NCBI RefSeq assembly: GCF_003432485.1
Contig: NZ_QVNQ01000002.1
Span: forward strand, 806,001-870,000
Direction: 5' to 3'
DNA from: Actinomadura spongiicola
GTDB lineage: Bacteria > Actinomycetota > Actinomycetes > Streptosporangiales > Streptosporangiaceae
Length of the DNA: 64,000 nt
Shown: positions 52,876 to 60,531 of the stretch, in pieces
Layout: each line of letters begins with the position of its first letter
Position numbering within the stretch: position 1 is the stretch's first letter
Notes under the pieces: generated by a model
Told to the model about the DNA's origin: nothing
The model's input: the letters and a program-made list of their open reading frames with translations, nothing else
Database searches by the model: none
Program-made: the position numbers and the translations under genes

Positions 52876-54906
52876 TCAGTGGTCCCGGTAGGCCACCCGC
52901 GCCGCCATCTCGCCCAGGCGCCGCCGCCAGCCGTCCGTGAGCGGCGCCGTGGCGAGCGCCGTCCGGGCGGACGCGACGAGCCGGTCGATCCGCTCCTCGA
53001 TCTCCTGGTCGGCGCCGGACGCGAGCAGTGCCGCGCGGAGCCGGGTCGGATCCCAGCCGCCGCCCTCCAGACCGTCGGCGACCAGCCGTCCGACCTGGGC
53101 GTCCCGGGTCGCGGCGAGGGCCAGCAGCAGGTTCATCCGGTGCTCGTTGACGTCCAGGCCCGCCGGTTTGCCGGTCGTCGCGGAGTCGCCGAAGGCGTCG
53201 AGCAGGTCGTCGCGGAGCTGGAACGCCTCACCGGCCGCGACGCCGTACGCCTCGAACGTCTCCTGAAGGTCGGACCGCCCGGCGATGGACGCCCCGAGGG
53301 CCAGGGGCCGGTGGATGGTGTAGCGGCCGGACTTGCAGACGGCGATCCAGCGGGCGAGGTCCGGGTCCGGGGCGGGCTCGGCGGCCAGGGCGACGTCCAG
53401 CTGCTGGCCGATGATCATTTCGGTGGTCAGGTCCGTCCAGATCTCCATGGCCGGTCCGGGCAGCCCGGCGGTGAGCCGGTTCGCGTAGCCGAAGGCCAGG
53501 TCCCCGGCCAGGATCGCCATGCCCTCCCCGTACCTGCGGGCCTCCCCGACCCAGCCGCGCTCCGCGTGGATCGCGGTGTGCTTGACGTGGACGGTCGGCA
53601 CCCCGCGCCGGGTGGGGGAGTTGTCCAGGACGTCGTCGTGGATGAGGGCGAACGCGTGCAACAGTTCGAGCCCGGCGGCCGCGGCGACGACCGCGTCCTG
53701 GCCCGCCGGGTCGTCCGGGTCGCCGCCCGCCGCCAGGTAGCCGCTGATGCAGAAGGTCGGCCGCAGCCGCTTGCCGCCCGCGGCGACCAGTTCAGCGACC
53801 GCCTCGACGGGCAGCGCGGCGCGGGCGTCGACGGCACCCCAGCGTGAGCACTCCGCGCTCAGCAGCTCCTCGATGCGGGCGGTGGCGCGGGCGAGCAGCG
53901 CGGCGCACGCGGCGTCCTCGGCGTCCGCGGCGTCGTCTTGACCTGGCCGCTGGAGCCCGGACGGCAGTTTGAACACCACGGTTTCGCTGGCCGTGGTCTC
54001 CGTTTCGATCTCGGTGTAGCCGAGGGCGTCGAGCCGCTCGATGACCTGCTCGACCAGCACCTCCGGCGCGCTCGCGCCCGCGCTCAACCCCACGGTCTCG
54101 ACCTCGGCCAGCCATGCCGGGTCGAGCCGGTCGGCGTCCGGGAGCAGCCGCGCCCGCGTTCCGGCGGCACGCGCCACCTCCACCATCCGGATGGTGTTGC
54201 TCGAATTGGCCGAGCCGACGACCAGCACGAGGTCGCTGCGTTTGGCGATCGCCTTCACCGCGTTCTGCCGGTTCTGGCTGGCGTAGCAGATGTCCTCGCT
54301 GCCGGGGCCGACCAACCCCGGGAAACGCTCGCGGAGAATCGACACGATCTCGGACGTGTCGTCCACCGACAGCGTGGTCTGGGTGAGAAAGGCGGCGGAC
54401 GTGCCCGGCGGGAGTTCGAGCCGCCTCGCCTCGTCCGCGTCCTGCACAATGACCGTGCGGTCCGGCGCCTCACCGAAGGTGCCCTCGATCTCCTCGTGGT
54501 CGGCGTGCCCGACGAGGATCAGCGTCCGCTCGTCGCGGGCGAACCGGCGGGCCTCCTGGTGCACCTTGGCGACGAGCGGGCACGTCGCGTCGATGACCGT
54601 GAGGTGGCGCCGGGCGGCGTTGTCGCGCACCCGCGGGGACACCCCGTGCGCGGAGAAGATGCACACCGCCCCGTCCGGAACCTCGGTCTCCGAGTCGACG
54701 AACCTCGCGCCCAGCGCCTCCAGCTCCCGGACGACGTGCTCGTTGTGCACGATCTGCTTGCGGACGTACACCGGCGCCCCATGAATCTCCAGCGCGCGTT
54801 CCACGATCTCGATAGCCCTGTCCACACCGGCGCAGAAGCCGCGCGGCTCCGCCAGAATGACCCTCTTGCCGCCCGTTCGCGGGCTGTTCTCCAATGCGGT
54901 AGCCAT
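52876..54906 (-). CDS. fusion of IspH (HMBPP reductase) with polyprenyl diphosphate synthase
   Basis: One uninterrupted 676-codon frame encodes two enzymes. Residues about 14-315 are IspH, with cluster Cys25 (EPRGFCAGV), Cys109 (DATCPL) and Cys207 (DICYASQNRQ) and the HNEHVV, FSAHGVSP and TQTTLSVDD motifs; it makes IPP and DMAPP from HMBPP. After an acidic linker (about 318-335), residues 336-676 are a complete trans-prenyl synthase: GGKRLRP (377-383), first aspartate-rich motif D424-D-V-L-D428 and second motif D566-D-L-L-D570. Both halves keep their catalytic residues. The product chain length is unknown. The ATG lacks a clear ribosome binding site. It is the first gene of a unit with ispG and a DUF3050 gene. 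Confidence 0.93.
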   Translation of the reverse strand: MATALENSPRTGGKRVILAEPRGFCAGVDRAIEIVERALEIHGAPVYVRKQIVHNEHVVRELEALGARFVDSETEVPDGAVCIFSAHGVSPRVRDNAARRHLTVIDATCPLVAKVHQEARRFARDERTLILVGHADHEEIEGTFGEAPDRTVIVQDADEARRLELPPGTSAAFLTQTTLSVDDTSEIVSILRERFPGLVGPGSEDICYASQNRQNAVKAIAKRSDLVLVVGSANSSNTIRMVEVARAAGTRARLLPDADRLDPAWLAEVETVGLSAGASAPEVLVEQVIERLDALGYTEIETETTASETVVFKLPSGLQRPGQDDAADAEDAACAALLARATARIEELLSAECSRWGAVDARAALPVEAVAELVAAGGKRLRPTFCISGYLAAGGDPDDPAGQDAVVAAAAGLELLHAFALIHDDVLDNSPTRRGVPTVHVKHTAIHAERGWVGEARRYGEGMAILAGDLAFGYANRLTAGLPGPAMEIWTDLTTEMIIGQQLDVALAAEPAPDPDLARWIAVCKSGRYTIHRPLALGASIAGRSDLQETFEAYGVAAGEAFQLRDDLLDAFGDSATTGKPAGLDVNEHRMNLLLALAATRDAQVGRLVADGLEGGGWDPTRLRAALLASGADQEIEERIDRLVASARTALATAPLTDGWRRRLGEMAARVAYRDH

Positions 54907-54992
54907 AAATTAAAGGGTGCGGAACTCCGGAGTGGAGCGTCAAGGATCGGCGTGGGGCAACATATTGTCACCGAACTTTCGGCCGGCGCATC

Positions 54993-55019
54993 CGACTATA
55001 CCGCCGATACCGGTGATAC
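54993..55019 (-). repeat. three tandem 9-base direct repeats upstream of the IspH fusion gene
   Basis: On the minus strand the units read GTATCACCG, GTATCGGCG and GTATAGTCG without gaps. Tandem direct repeats are the usual binding pattern of BTAD/SARP activators, and a BTAD gene is adjacent. The 9-base period is shorter than the 11 bases seen for classical SARP sites, so assignment is tentative. Confidence 0.5.
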
Positions 55020-55137
55020 AACTGTCGACGGTGAGAATGTGACGCGGCGTCAGGGGAGGGGCCGAAATTGTCCGGGGAAGTCAATGAAAGGTGTGCTCGG
55101 CCGTTCCGGCGAACGGCGGTGAGGAACGTGTGCTCGG

Positions 55138-55192
55138 CTCGGTGACCCGCCACGGGCGGCATCGGGGGGTTCGTCGGTGGCGGGTCGCCGAG
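55138..55192 (-). terminator. 16-bp hairpin after the BTAD regulator gene
   Basis: Arms 55138-55153 and 55177-55192 pair over 16 positions with one G-T pair around a 23-base loop. It lies 28 bases past the regulator stop on the minus strand. Confidence 0.7.
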
Positions 55193-55219
55193 CGCGAGGT
55201 CACGCGGCCGTCGGGCCGC

Positions 55220-56362
55220 TCAGATCCCACCTCCAGGAACCGGCCGCCAGTCCAGCGCCGGTGCGTGGTTCAGGATCTCGTTCTCCAGGTGCTGGAGCGC
55301 CGGCCGGGGATCGATGCCGAGCTCCTCCGCCAACCGCTTCTGGTTGGTGCGGAGCACGGCCAGCGCCTCGGCCTGCCGCCCGGAGCGGTACAGCGCCAGG
55401 CTCAGCAGCTCACAGCCGTACTCGCGGAGCGGGTGGGCCTGGGTGAAGGCCTCCAACTCGGCCACCGCCATCTCGTGGGCGCCGACGGCCAGCAAGGCCG
55501 CGCAACGTCCCTCGATGACCGACAACCGCAGTTCCTCCAGCCGGGCCGCCTCCGGTCGCACGTAGGCGGTGTCGGCCACCTCCGCGTACGCCTGGCCCCG
55601 CCACAGCGTCAGCCCCGCCTCGAACTCCCGCAGCGCCTGCCGTGGCTCGCCGCGGTCGAGGGCCCGCCATCCGGCGGTGGCGCGTTCGCCGAAACGGTGG
55701 ACGTCGACCTCGACGACACGGTTGTCCAGCAGGTAGCCGCGGCCGAAGGTGCGCAGCACCGTCGCCGGGGTCCGTGGCGCCCGGCCGGGTTCCAGGACCC
55801 GCCGCAGGTTGGCCACATAGGCCTGCAACGAGGTGATCGCCGATGGAGGGGGATTGCCGGTCCACAACTCCTCGACGATCACGTCGACGGCCACGGGCTG
55901 ACCCACCTTGCTGATCAGCACCGCGAGCAGCGCGCGCTGTTTCGGCGCGCCGAGGTCGACCAGCCGTCCGCCGACGACGGCCTCGATCGGGCCCAGCGCC
56001 CGGAACTCCGCCATGGGACGCGGCGTGCGCGGGGCGTACGGCGGGGCCGGGTCCCACCGGACGGCGTCCGCCGCCATGGGGGGAGTGACGGGCGCGATCT
56101 CGGGGCCGTCCCGGTCGCCCGGTCCGGTGCCGACCGCGGCGGACGCGGGCGACAGGTCGAGATCGAGTTCCTGGGCGAAGTACACCTTGAGCATCTCGTT
56201 GGCGCGTCGCAGTTCCCGCACTTCGCGTTCCAGCTCCGCGATGCGCCGCGCGTCTCCGTTGCCGTGGCCGGACCGCCGTCCACCGTCGATCCGTGACCGG
56301 TGGCCGCCACCTCTTTCGGCGCCGATGACCATTGTGTCGACGTTGGTCTTTTCGTTCGTCAT
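55220..56362 (-). CDS. BTAD-domain transcription activator with transposase-like coiled-coil N-terminus
   Basis: A 380-residue regulator. Residues about 118-205 are a winged-helix DNA-binding domain (FRALGPIEAVVGGRLVDLG, KQRALLAVLISKVGQPV, ELWTGNPPPSAITSLQAYVA). Residues about 215-355 are the bacterial activation domain (BTAD), with ALREFEAGLTLWRGQAY and LAEELGIDPRPALQHLE. Residues 38-70 (ARRIAELEREVRELRRANEM and onward) form a coiled coil very like the leucine zipper at the end of IS3-family OrfA transposases. GGGAG lies 7 bases before the ATG. It probably controls the adjacent isoprenoid/polyketide genes. Confidence 0.88.
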   Translation of the reverse strand: MTNEKTNVDTMVIGAERGGGHRSRIDGGRRSGHGNGDARRIAELEREVRELRRANEMLKVYFAQELDLDLSPASAAVGTGPGDRDGPEIAPVTPPMAADAVRWDPAPPYAPRTPRPMAEFRALGPIEAVVGGRLVDLGAPKQRALLAVLISKVGQPVAVDVIVEELWTGNPPPSAITSLQAYVANLRRVLEPGRAPRTPATVLRTFGRGYLLDNRVVEVDVHRFGERATAGWRALDRGEPRQALREFEAGLTLWRGQAYAEVADTAYVRPEAARLEELRLSVIEGRCAALLAVGAHEMAVAELEAFTQAHPLREYGCELLSLALYRSGRQAEALAVLRTNQKRLAEELGIDPRPALQHLENEILNHAPALDWRPVPGGGI

Positions 56363-57196
56363 CTGTGAACTCCCAATATCTCACCGCCTTGTCCGAACGC
56401 GCCCGGCGATAAGCCGGACGGCGGCCCGGCACGGCAGTGTCGGCGCGGGGAGCCGACGAGCGTGCGCGAGCGGCGATATGAGATTTCCGAGCGAGCGCAT
56501 TGATGACGCGAAAGGTGAGTGACCCGGAGGTCATGCGGCATTCGAGTGAACTGCCGCCCGCCATTCACCTCGAATGGCGAAGGAGTTGGTACGGTGTGGT
56601 GCCGAGAAGCGGCAGCACTAGATGAGATTCCACTGGTTCCGACATGCATCGAACCCGGCGGCCATAACTTCGCAATGTGGCCTTTACGACCGCATGCGAG
56701 GTCCGGCGCCGCGCAAAATAACTGCATTTCGCAGCCCCCGTGATGATTTTTCCAGCCCCCGATGCCGGCCGAGGCCAATGTAGCCGCGAACCGTAACCCC
56801 GTCAATGTACGCTACGTGTATGAACCATTGCGTTGCGTATTGACTATTGTTTCCGCTCGGACGTGAACACTTTACATCGTCGTTGTCAATACGGGCGGGC
56901 GGTCGGGCCTTTTCGGTCGCCCGAACCTCGATGCCGCCGAGTATCCCCAGGTCAGTGCCCTGTCGGTCGGGTCTGTTCGGTCGTCGCATCCGGGACGGAC
57001 GCATGGCAATAAATTGTCATGTAGGCGGCCCGTTGATTCCCTTCAAGATCAGCGAGACCGCCGAACAAGATTATTTGATTCTTCGGTTTTTCTGAAATCA
57101 CATGAGACAGTGGTCACATCGTGTTCGGCGATGGGATGTCTCCCGGCGACGGGGAATTCTCGGGTCGGCGGCCGGCGTGAAGATCATGTGCGGGGT
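56363..57196. other. 834-base region without a convincing gene
   Basis: This lies upstream of the BTAD gene and downstream of the LuxR gene. It is less GC-rich than its surroundings, especially from 56780 to 57110. It holds a perfect 9-base inverted repeat (CGTATTGAC at 56836 and GTCAATACG at 56885). Short frames at 56519-56743 (plus) and 56684-57004 (minus) have no family feature. It may be a long regulatory region or the remains of a lost gene. Confidence 0.5.
56836..56893. repeat. 9-bp inverted repeat with 40-base spacer
   Basis: CGTATTGAC at 56836-56844 and its exact complement at 56885-56893 lie about 475 bases upstream of the BTAD gene start. Each arm contains TTGAC, so the arms could be two facing -35 elements or a regulator site. 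Confidence 0.4.
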
Positions 57197-59470
57197 TCAG
57201 TGGGTGGAGAGCCGCCGGGCCACCTGGACCCGTGACTGGCAGCCGAGCTTGCGCATCACTTTCCGGAGATGGTTCACGACCGTCCATTCGGCGATGCCGA
57301 GCCGGCGCGCGATGACCCGGTTGGTCAGCCCCTCGGCCACCAGCAGCGCGACCTCCAGTTCCCGTTTCGTCAGGAGGTCCGCGACGTCGGGGCGGGTGTC
57401 CGCGGCCGGTTCGTCGTCCGGTATCAGCCGCAGCGCCTCTTCCCAGGACGGCTCGTCCCCGGCCTGCCAGGCGCGGACGTACTCGTCGGAGGTGAGCGCC
57501 TCCCCGGCCCCGGCGAGAATCGGCATGAGCATCGCGCTCAGCGGTTCCGGCCGTGCCGTGCCCGTTGCCTGTCGCAACCGGTCGGCCGTCCCGAGGACGG
57601 CGGTCAGCCGGCGCCAGTCGGTGATCCGGCCCCATCTCCCCAGGATGATCGCCAGCATCTCCAGGCATTCCGGTTGCTCCGCCGTCTCCGGCAGCCGCCC
57701 GAGCTGCCCCGCGGCGTCGGCGAACAACGCCCTCGTCTCCGCCGAGTCGTGCCCCAGCCAGCGGACGCTCGCGAGCACGTACCTGGTGAGCACGGCGGCA
57801 CCGAAGTCCTCGCGTTCGAGTTCCGCCGCCAGCGTGGCCCGCGCCACCTCCTCGGCCCGCTCCAGGCTGCCCGCGTCGCGCAACACCACCGCGAGCCGCC
57901 GCGTGAGCGAGGTCCGATCGTCCGGGTGCGGTGGGGCGGTGTCCGTGGCCAGGGCCTGTTCGTAGTGGCGGCGGGCCTCTTCGAGGTCTCCGGCCGTGTA
58001 CGCGGCATGGCCGAGGAGGGTCAGGCAGCGCACCGCGCCGTGCGCGTCGTCCACCACCCGGTAGGCGTCCCGGGCCCGGGCCAGGCGATCGCGCGCCTTC
58101 GGCGCGTCCAGGCGCATCGCCGTCTCACCCGCCGTTTCGAGGCTGCGGGCGCGCAGGTGCGGGTCGTCGATCCCGGCGTCCAAGGCCTCCTCGATCAACT
58201 CCAGGCATCGCCGGGCGTGTGCCGCTCCGGTGGACCGCCCGGGTAGCGCGTTCGCGATCGACGCCATGGCCTCCCCGGCGCCCGCCTCCCGCCAGTAGCC
58301 GTACGCGGCCAGCAGGTCCGCCGACAGGTCGAGGCCGCCGGTGCCGGTGACCGTGCGGAAGTACTCGGCGTGGGCCCGGCGGAGCACCGGGTGGATCGGG
58401 AGGCGCGCGAGCGACCTGGCCGCGGCGAGCCGGACGTTGGTCGGAATGCTCAGGATCACCTCGCCGTGGCGTCGTGCCTCCGGGACGAGGACGCTCTTGT
58501 CGAGGAGCCGTTCCATGGTCCGGTAGGTGGCGGCGTCGAACCCGCCCACGACCTCGGAGGCCGCACGCGTGGTGAACGGCCCCTCGAAGATCGCCAGATG
58601 GTCCAGCAGCGTCCGTTCGTCCGCGCGGAGGCGGGTGAGGACCCACGACGTCAGGTCGCCGACACTCGAATGCCGCGAGTAGGGGTGCCGCCCGGTTCGG
58701 CGGAGGTCGCCGGAGCCGTGGTCGAAGCGCTCCAGGATCAGGTCGGGGTCCGCGAGCGCCACCCCCGAGGCGGCCAGTTCGATCGTGAACGGCAGCCCTC
58801 CGGCCAGGCGGCAGAGCGTGCTGACGGAGCCCTCGTTCTCGGTGGTCAGCGCGAAGTCCGGTCGTACCGCTCGGGCGCAGTGGACGAACAGTTCCACGGC
58901 CGGCGAGTCGGCGTTCGCGCCGGCCGCCGTCGGCAGCGGCCGCAGCCGGACGACCCGTTCCCCGTACAGGCCGAGCCGGGTCGTCCCGACGATGACCATC
59001 CGTAATCGTGGGCAGCGCCTCCGGAACGTCGCGAGCAGCGGCGCGAGGTCGTCGGCGACGTCCTCGACATGGTCGAACACGACGGTGTGCCCGTCTTCTC
59101 CGAGGTGTTCGAGGCCGCCGGGACTCTCGTGGCACCGCTCCCTGAGCCGCCGCAGCGTGCGACCGAACTCGGCGACGTCCGCGACCTGCCCGAGGTCGAA
59201 GACCTCGACGGTGCCGCCGGTCCAGTGGCGGCGGAAGAACTCCGTCACCAGGCGGCTCTTGCCCACCCCGGCGGGGCCGGTCACCATGACCAGCCCGGCG
59301 TCCGGGGCGGCCAGCGCGGAACCGAGCCGCTCCAGGTCGCCGTCGCGGCCGACGAGCGGCGCGGGCGCGGCGGCGTCGTACCCGGCGCGGCCGATCGCGG
59401 TGGGTCGGATCGTCCGGTCGAAGAGCAGGTCGGCGACGTCCCTCGCCGCCGCCGCGGCCGCGCCGGTCAT
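57197..59470 (-). CDS. large LuxR-family ATPase regulator
   Basis: A 757-residue cytoplasmic regulator. The Walker A motif is TGPAGVGKSR (64-73) with Walker B-like TVVFDHVED, a helical NB-ARC-like region (CRLAGGLPFTIELAASG), TPR-like helices in the middle (AYTAGDLEEARRHYEQALAT) and a C-terminal LuxR helix-turn-helix (about 693-750: LTKRELEVALLVAEGLTNRV, then RRLGIAEWTVVNHL). This architecture is common for pathway-specific regulators of secondary metabolism. The ATG at 59470 overlaps the stop of a tiny upstream frame by 4 bases (ATGA). It is the last gene after the aminotransferase and methyltransferase. Confidence 0.92.
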   Translation of the reverse strand: MTGAAAAAARDVADLLFDRTIRPTAIGRAGYDAAAPAPLVGRDGDLERLGSALAAPDAGLVMVTGPAGVGKSRLVTEFFRRHWTGGTVEVFDLGQVADVAEFGRTLRRLRERCHESPGGLEHLGEDGHTVVFDHVEDVADDLAPLLATFRRRCPRLRMVIVGTTRLGLYGERVVRLRPLPTAAGANADSPAVELFVHCARAVRPDFALTTENEGSVSTLCRLAGGLPFTIELAASGVALADPDLILERFDHGSGDLRRTGRHPYSRHSSVGDLTSWVLTRLRADERTLLDHLAIFEGPFTTRAASEVVGGFDAATYRTMERLLDKSVLVPEARRHGEVILSIPTNVRLAAARSLARLPIHPVLRRAHAEYFRTVTGTGGLDLSADLLAAYGYWREAGAGEAMASIANALPGRSTGAAHARRCLELIEEALDAGIDDPHLRARSLETAGETAMRLDAPKARDRLARARDAYRVVDDAHGAVRCLTLLGHAAYTAGDLEEARRHYEQALATDTAPPHPDDRTSLTRRLAVVLRDAGSLERAEEVARATLAAELEREDFGAAVLTRYVLASVRWLGHDSAETRALFADAAGQLGRLPETAEQPECLEMLAIILGRWGRITDWRRLTAVLGTADRLRQATGTARPEPLSAMLMPILAGAGEALTSDEYVRAWQAGDEPSWEEALRLIPDDEPAADTRPDVADLLTKRELEVALLVAEGLTNRVIARRLGIAEWTVVNHLRKVMRKLGCQSRVQVARRLSTH

Positions 59471-59523
59471 GGCGCTCTGTTCGTCGCGAGCCGGGCGGCC
59501 GGACGGTGCTGGGCGGTGGTCAT
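59467..59523 (-). CDS. possible 18-codon leader peptide upstream of the LuxR gene
   Basis: An ATG at 59523, with AGGAGACGGAG upstream, starts an 18-codon frame (MTTAQHRPAARLATNRAP). Its TGA overlaps the LuxR start as ATGA, and it begins 15 bases after the methyltransferase stop. The frame has its own good ribosome binding site whereas the LuxR ATG has a poor one, so it could serve translational coupling. Its Arg-rich content is no more than the local base composition predicts. Confidence 0.35.
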   Translation of the reverse strand: MTTAQHRPAARLATNRAP

Positions 59524-59538
59524 GACGGACTCCGTCTC

Positions 59539-60531
59539 CTAGCGGGCGAAGATCAGGGTGCTCGGGGACGGCGTGGGCTGGAACGTGACGTCCTCGAAAC
59601 CGGCCTTGTCGAGCCAGGACCGGTAGTCGGCCCGGCGCCAGGTGCCGCCGAACCTGCTCTTGAGCAGCATCTCCGCGGCGAAGGTCAGCGGGTAGGACGG
59701 GCCGGCGCGGTCGTCGTCCACCACGTAGTCGGAGATCACCAGCGTTCCGCCGGGCCTGAGGGCGCTCCGGATCCGGGCGAACATCGCGATGTTGTCGTCC
59801 GGGCCCTCCTGGTGCGCGATGTTGGAGTACACGGCGATGTCGTACGCCGAGTCGCCGAGGTCGGTGGTGTGGAAGTCGCCGTCGATGTGGCTGACGCGGT
59901 CGGCCACGCCCCGTTCGGCGAGCAGGCGGCGGGCGATGGCGTTGATCGGGGCCCAGTCGAGCTGGGTCGCGCGGGCGGCGGGGTTGAGGTCGAGCCAGAT
60001 GGCCGAGTAGACGCCGGATCCGCCGCCGATGTCGAGGATCGAGATCTCCCCGGCGTCCGCCAGCCGCAGCGTCTCGGCGGCGATCGCCGCGACGGGGACC
60101 GACTGGGCGGCGATGGCCTGGATCAGGTCCTCCCAGTGCGGGTTGTCGGCGACCTCCACCACCGCGTCCGTCACCGGGCCCCCGGCGCGGACCACGTCGG
60201 GCAGGTCCGCCAGGGCCGCCATGTGGCGCATCTTGACCTTGGCGAACCCGCTCAGGCTGGTGGGCCTGCCCTCGACCAGGAAGGCGGACGCCTCGGCGGT
60301 GTTGCGGTAACCGCCGTCGTCCACCTCGACCAGGCCGACGCTCACCAGCCCGTCGAGGAGGGCCTGCGCGCCGCGGTGCGCGATCCCGGCGCGGGCGGCC
60401 AGCTGGTCGGTGGTGGCAGGCCCGTCCTCAAGATGGGTGAAGATCGACAGGCTCGCCGCGGTGCCCACGATCCCGGTGGCCCAGTAGCCGGTGATGAGCC
60501 GCATGATCCGATCCGAGTTCGGCTCGTTCAC
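59539..60531 (-). CDS. SAM-dependent O-methyltransferase (COMT-like, Methyltransf_2)
   Basis: A 330-residue methyltransferase with an N-terminal winged-helix dimerisation domain (GYWATGIVGTAASLSIFTHL, DQLAARAGIAHRGAQALLDG) and a C-terminal SAM domain (ISILDIGGGSGVYSAI, residues 164-178; IDGDFH; PGGTLVISDYVVDD). Enzymes of this class methylate hydroxyl or carbon positions of aromatic polyketides. The GTG at 60531 overlaps the aminotransferase stop (GTGA). In a tetrahydroxynaphthalene cluster it would be expected to methylate the naphthoquinone (inference). Confidence 0.9.
   Translation of the reverse strand: MNEPNSDRIMRLITGYWATGIVGTAASLSIFTHLEDGPATTDQLAARAGIAHRGAQALLDGLVSVGLVEVDDGGYRNTAEASAFLVEGRPTSLSGFAKVKMRHMAALADLPDVVRAGGPVTDAVVEVADNPHWEDLIQAIAAQSVPVAAIAAETLRLADAGEISILDIGGGSGVYSAIWLDLNPAARATQLDWAPINAIARRLLAERGVADRVSHIDGDFHTTDLGDSAYDIAVYSNIAHQEGPDDNIAMFARIRSALRPGGTLVISDYVVDDDRAGPSYPLTFAAEMLLKSRFGGTWRRADYRSWLDKAGFEDVTFQPTPSPSTLIFAR

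Larger units (their letters stand above)
54907..55219. other. 313-base region upstream of the IspH fusion gene
   Basis: This contains three adjacent 9-base repeats (54993-55019), with a possible minus-strand -10 (TATAGT) inside them, and the terminator of the BTAD regulator gene (55138-55192). No coding frame is supported. Confidence 0.5.

Noticed and set aside
54958..57019. Similar 13-mers CAACATATTGTCA (54958) and CAATAAATTGTCA (57007), with a related sequence at 44798
   Set aside because: They are AT-rich words in AT-richer gaps, positions relative to genes differ, and the third copy lies in an unrelated regulon; chance is the simpler explanation.
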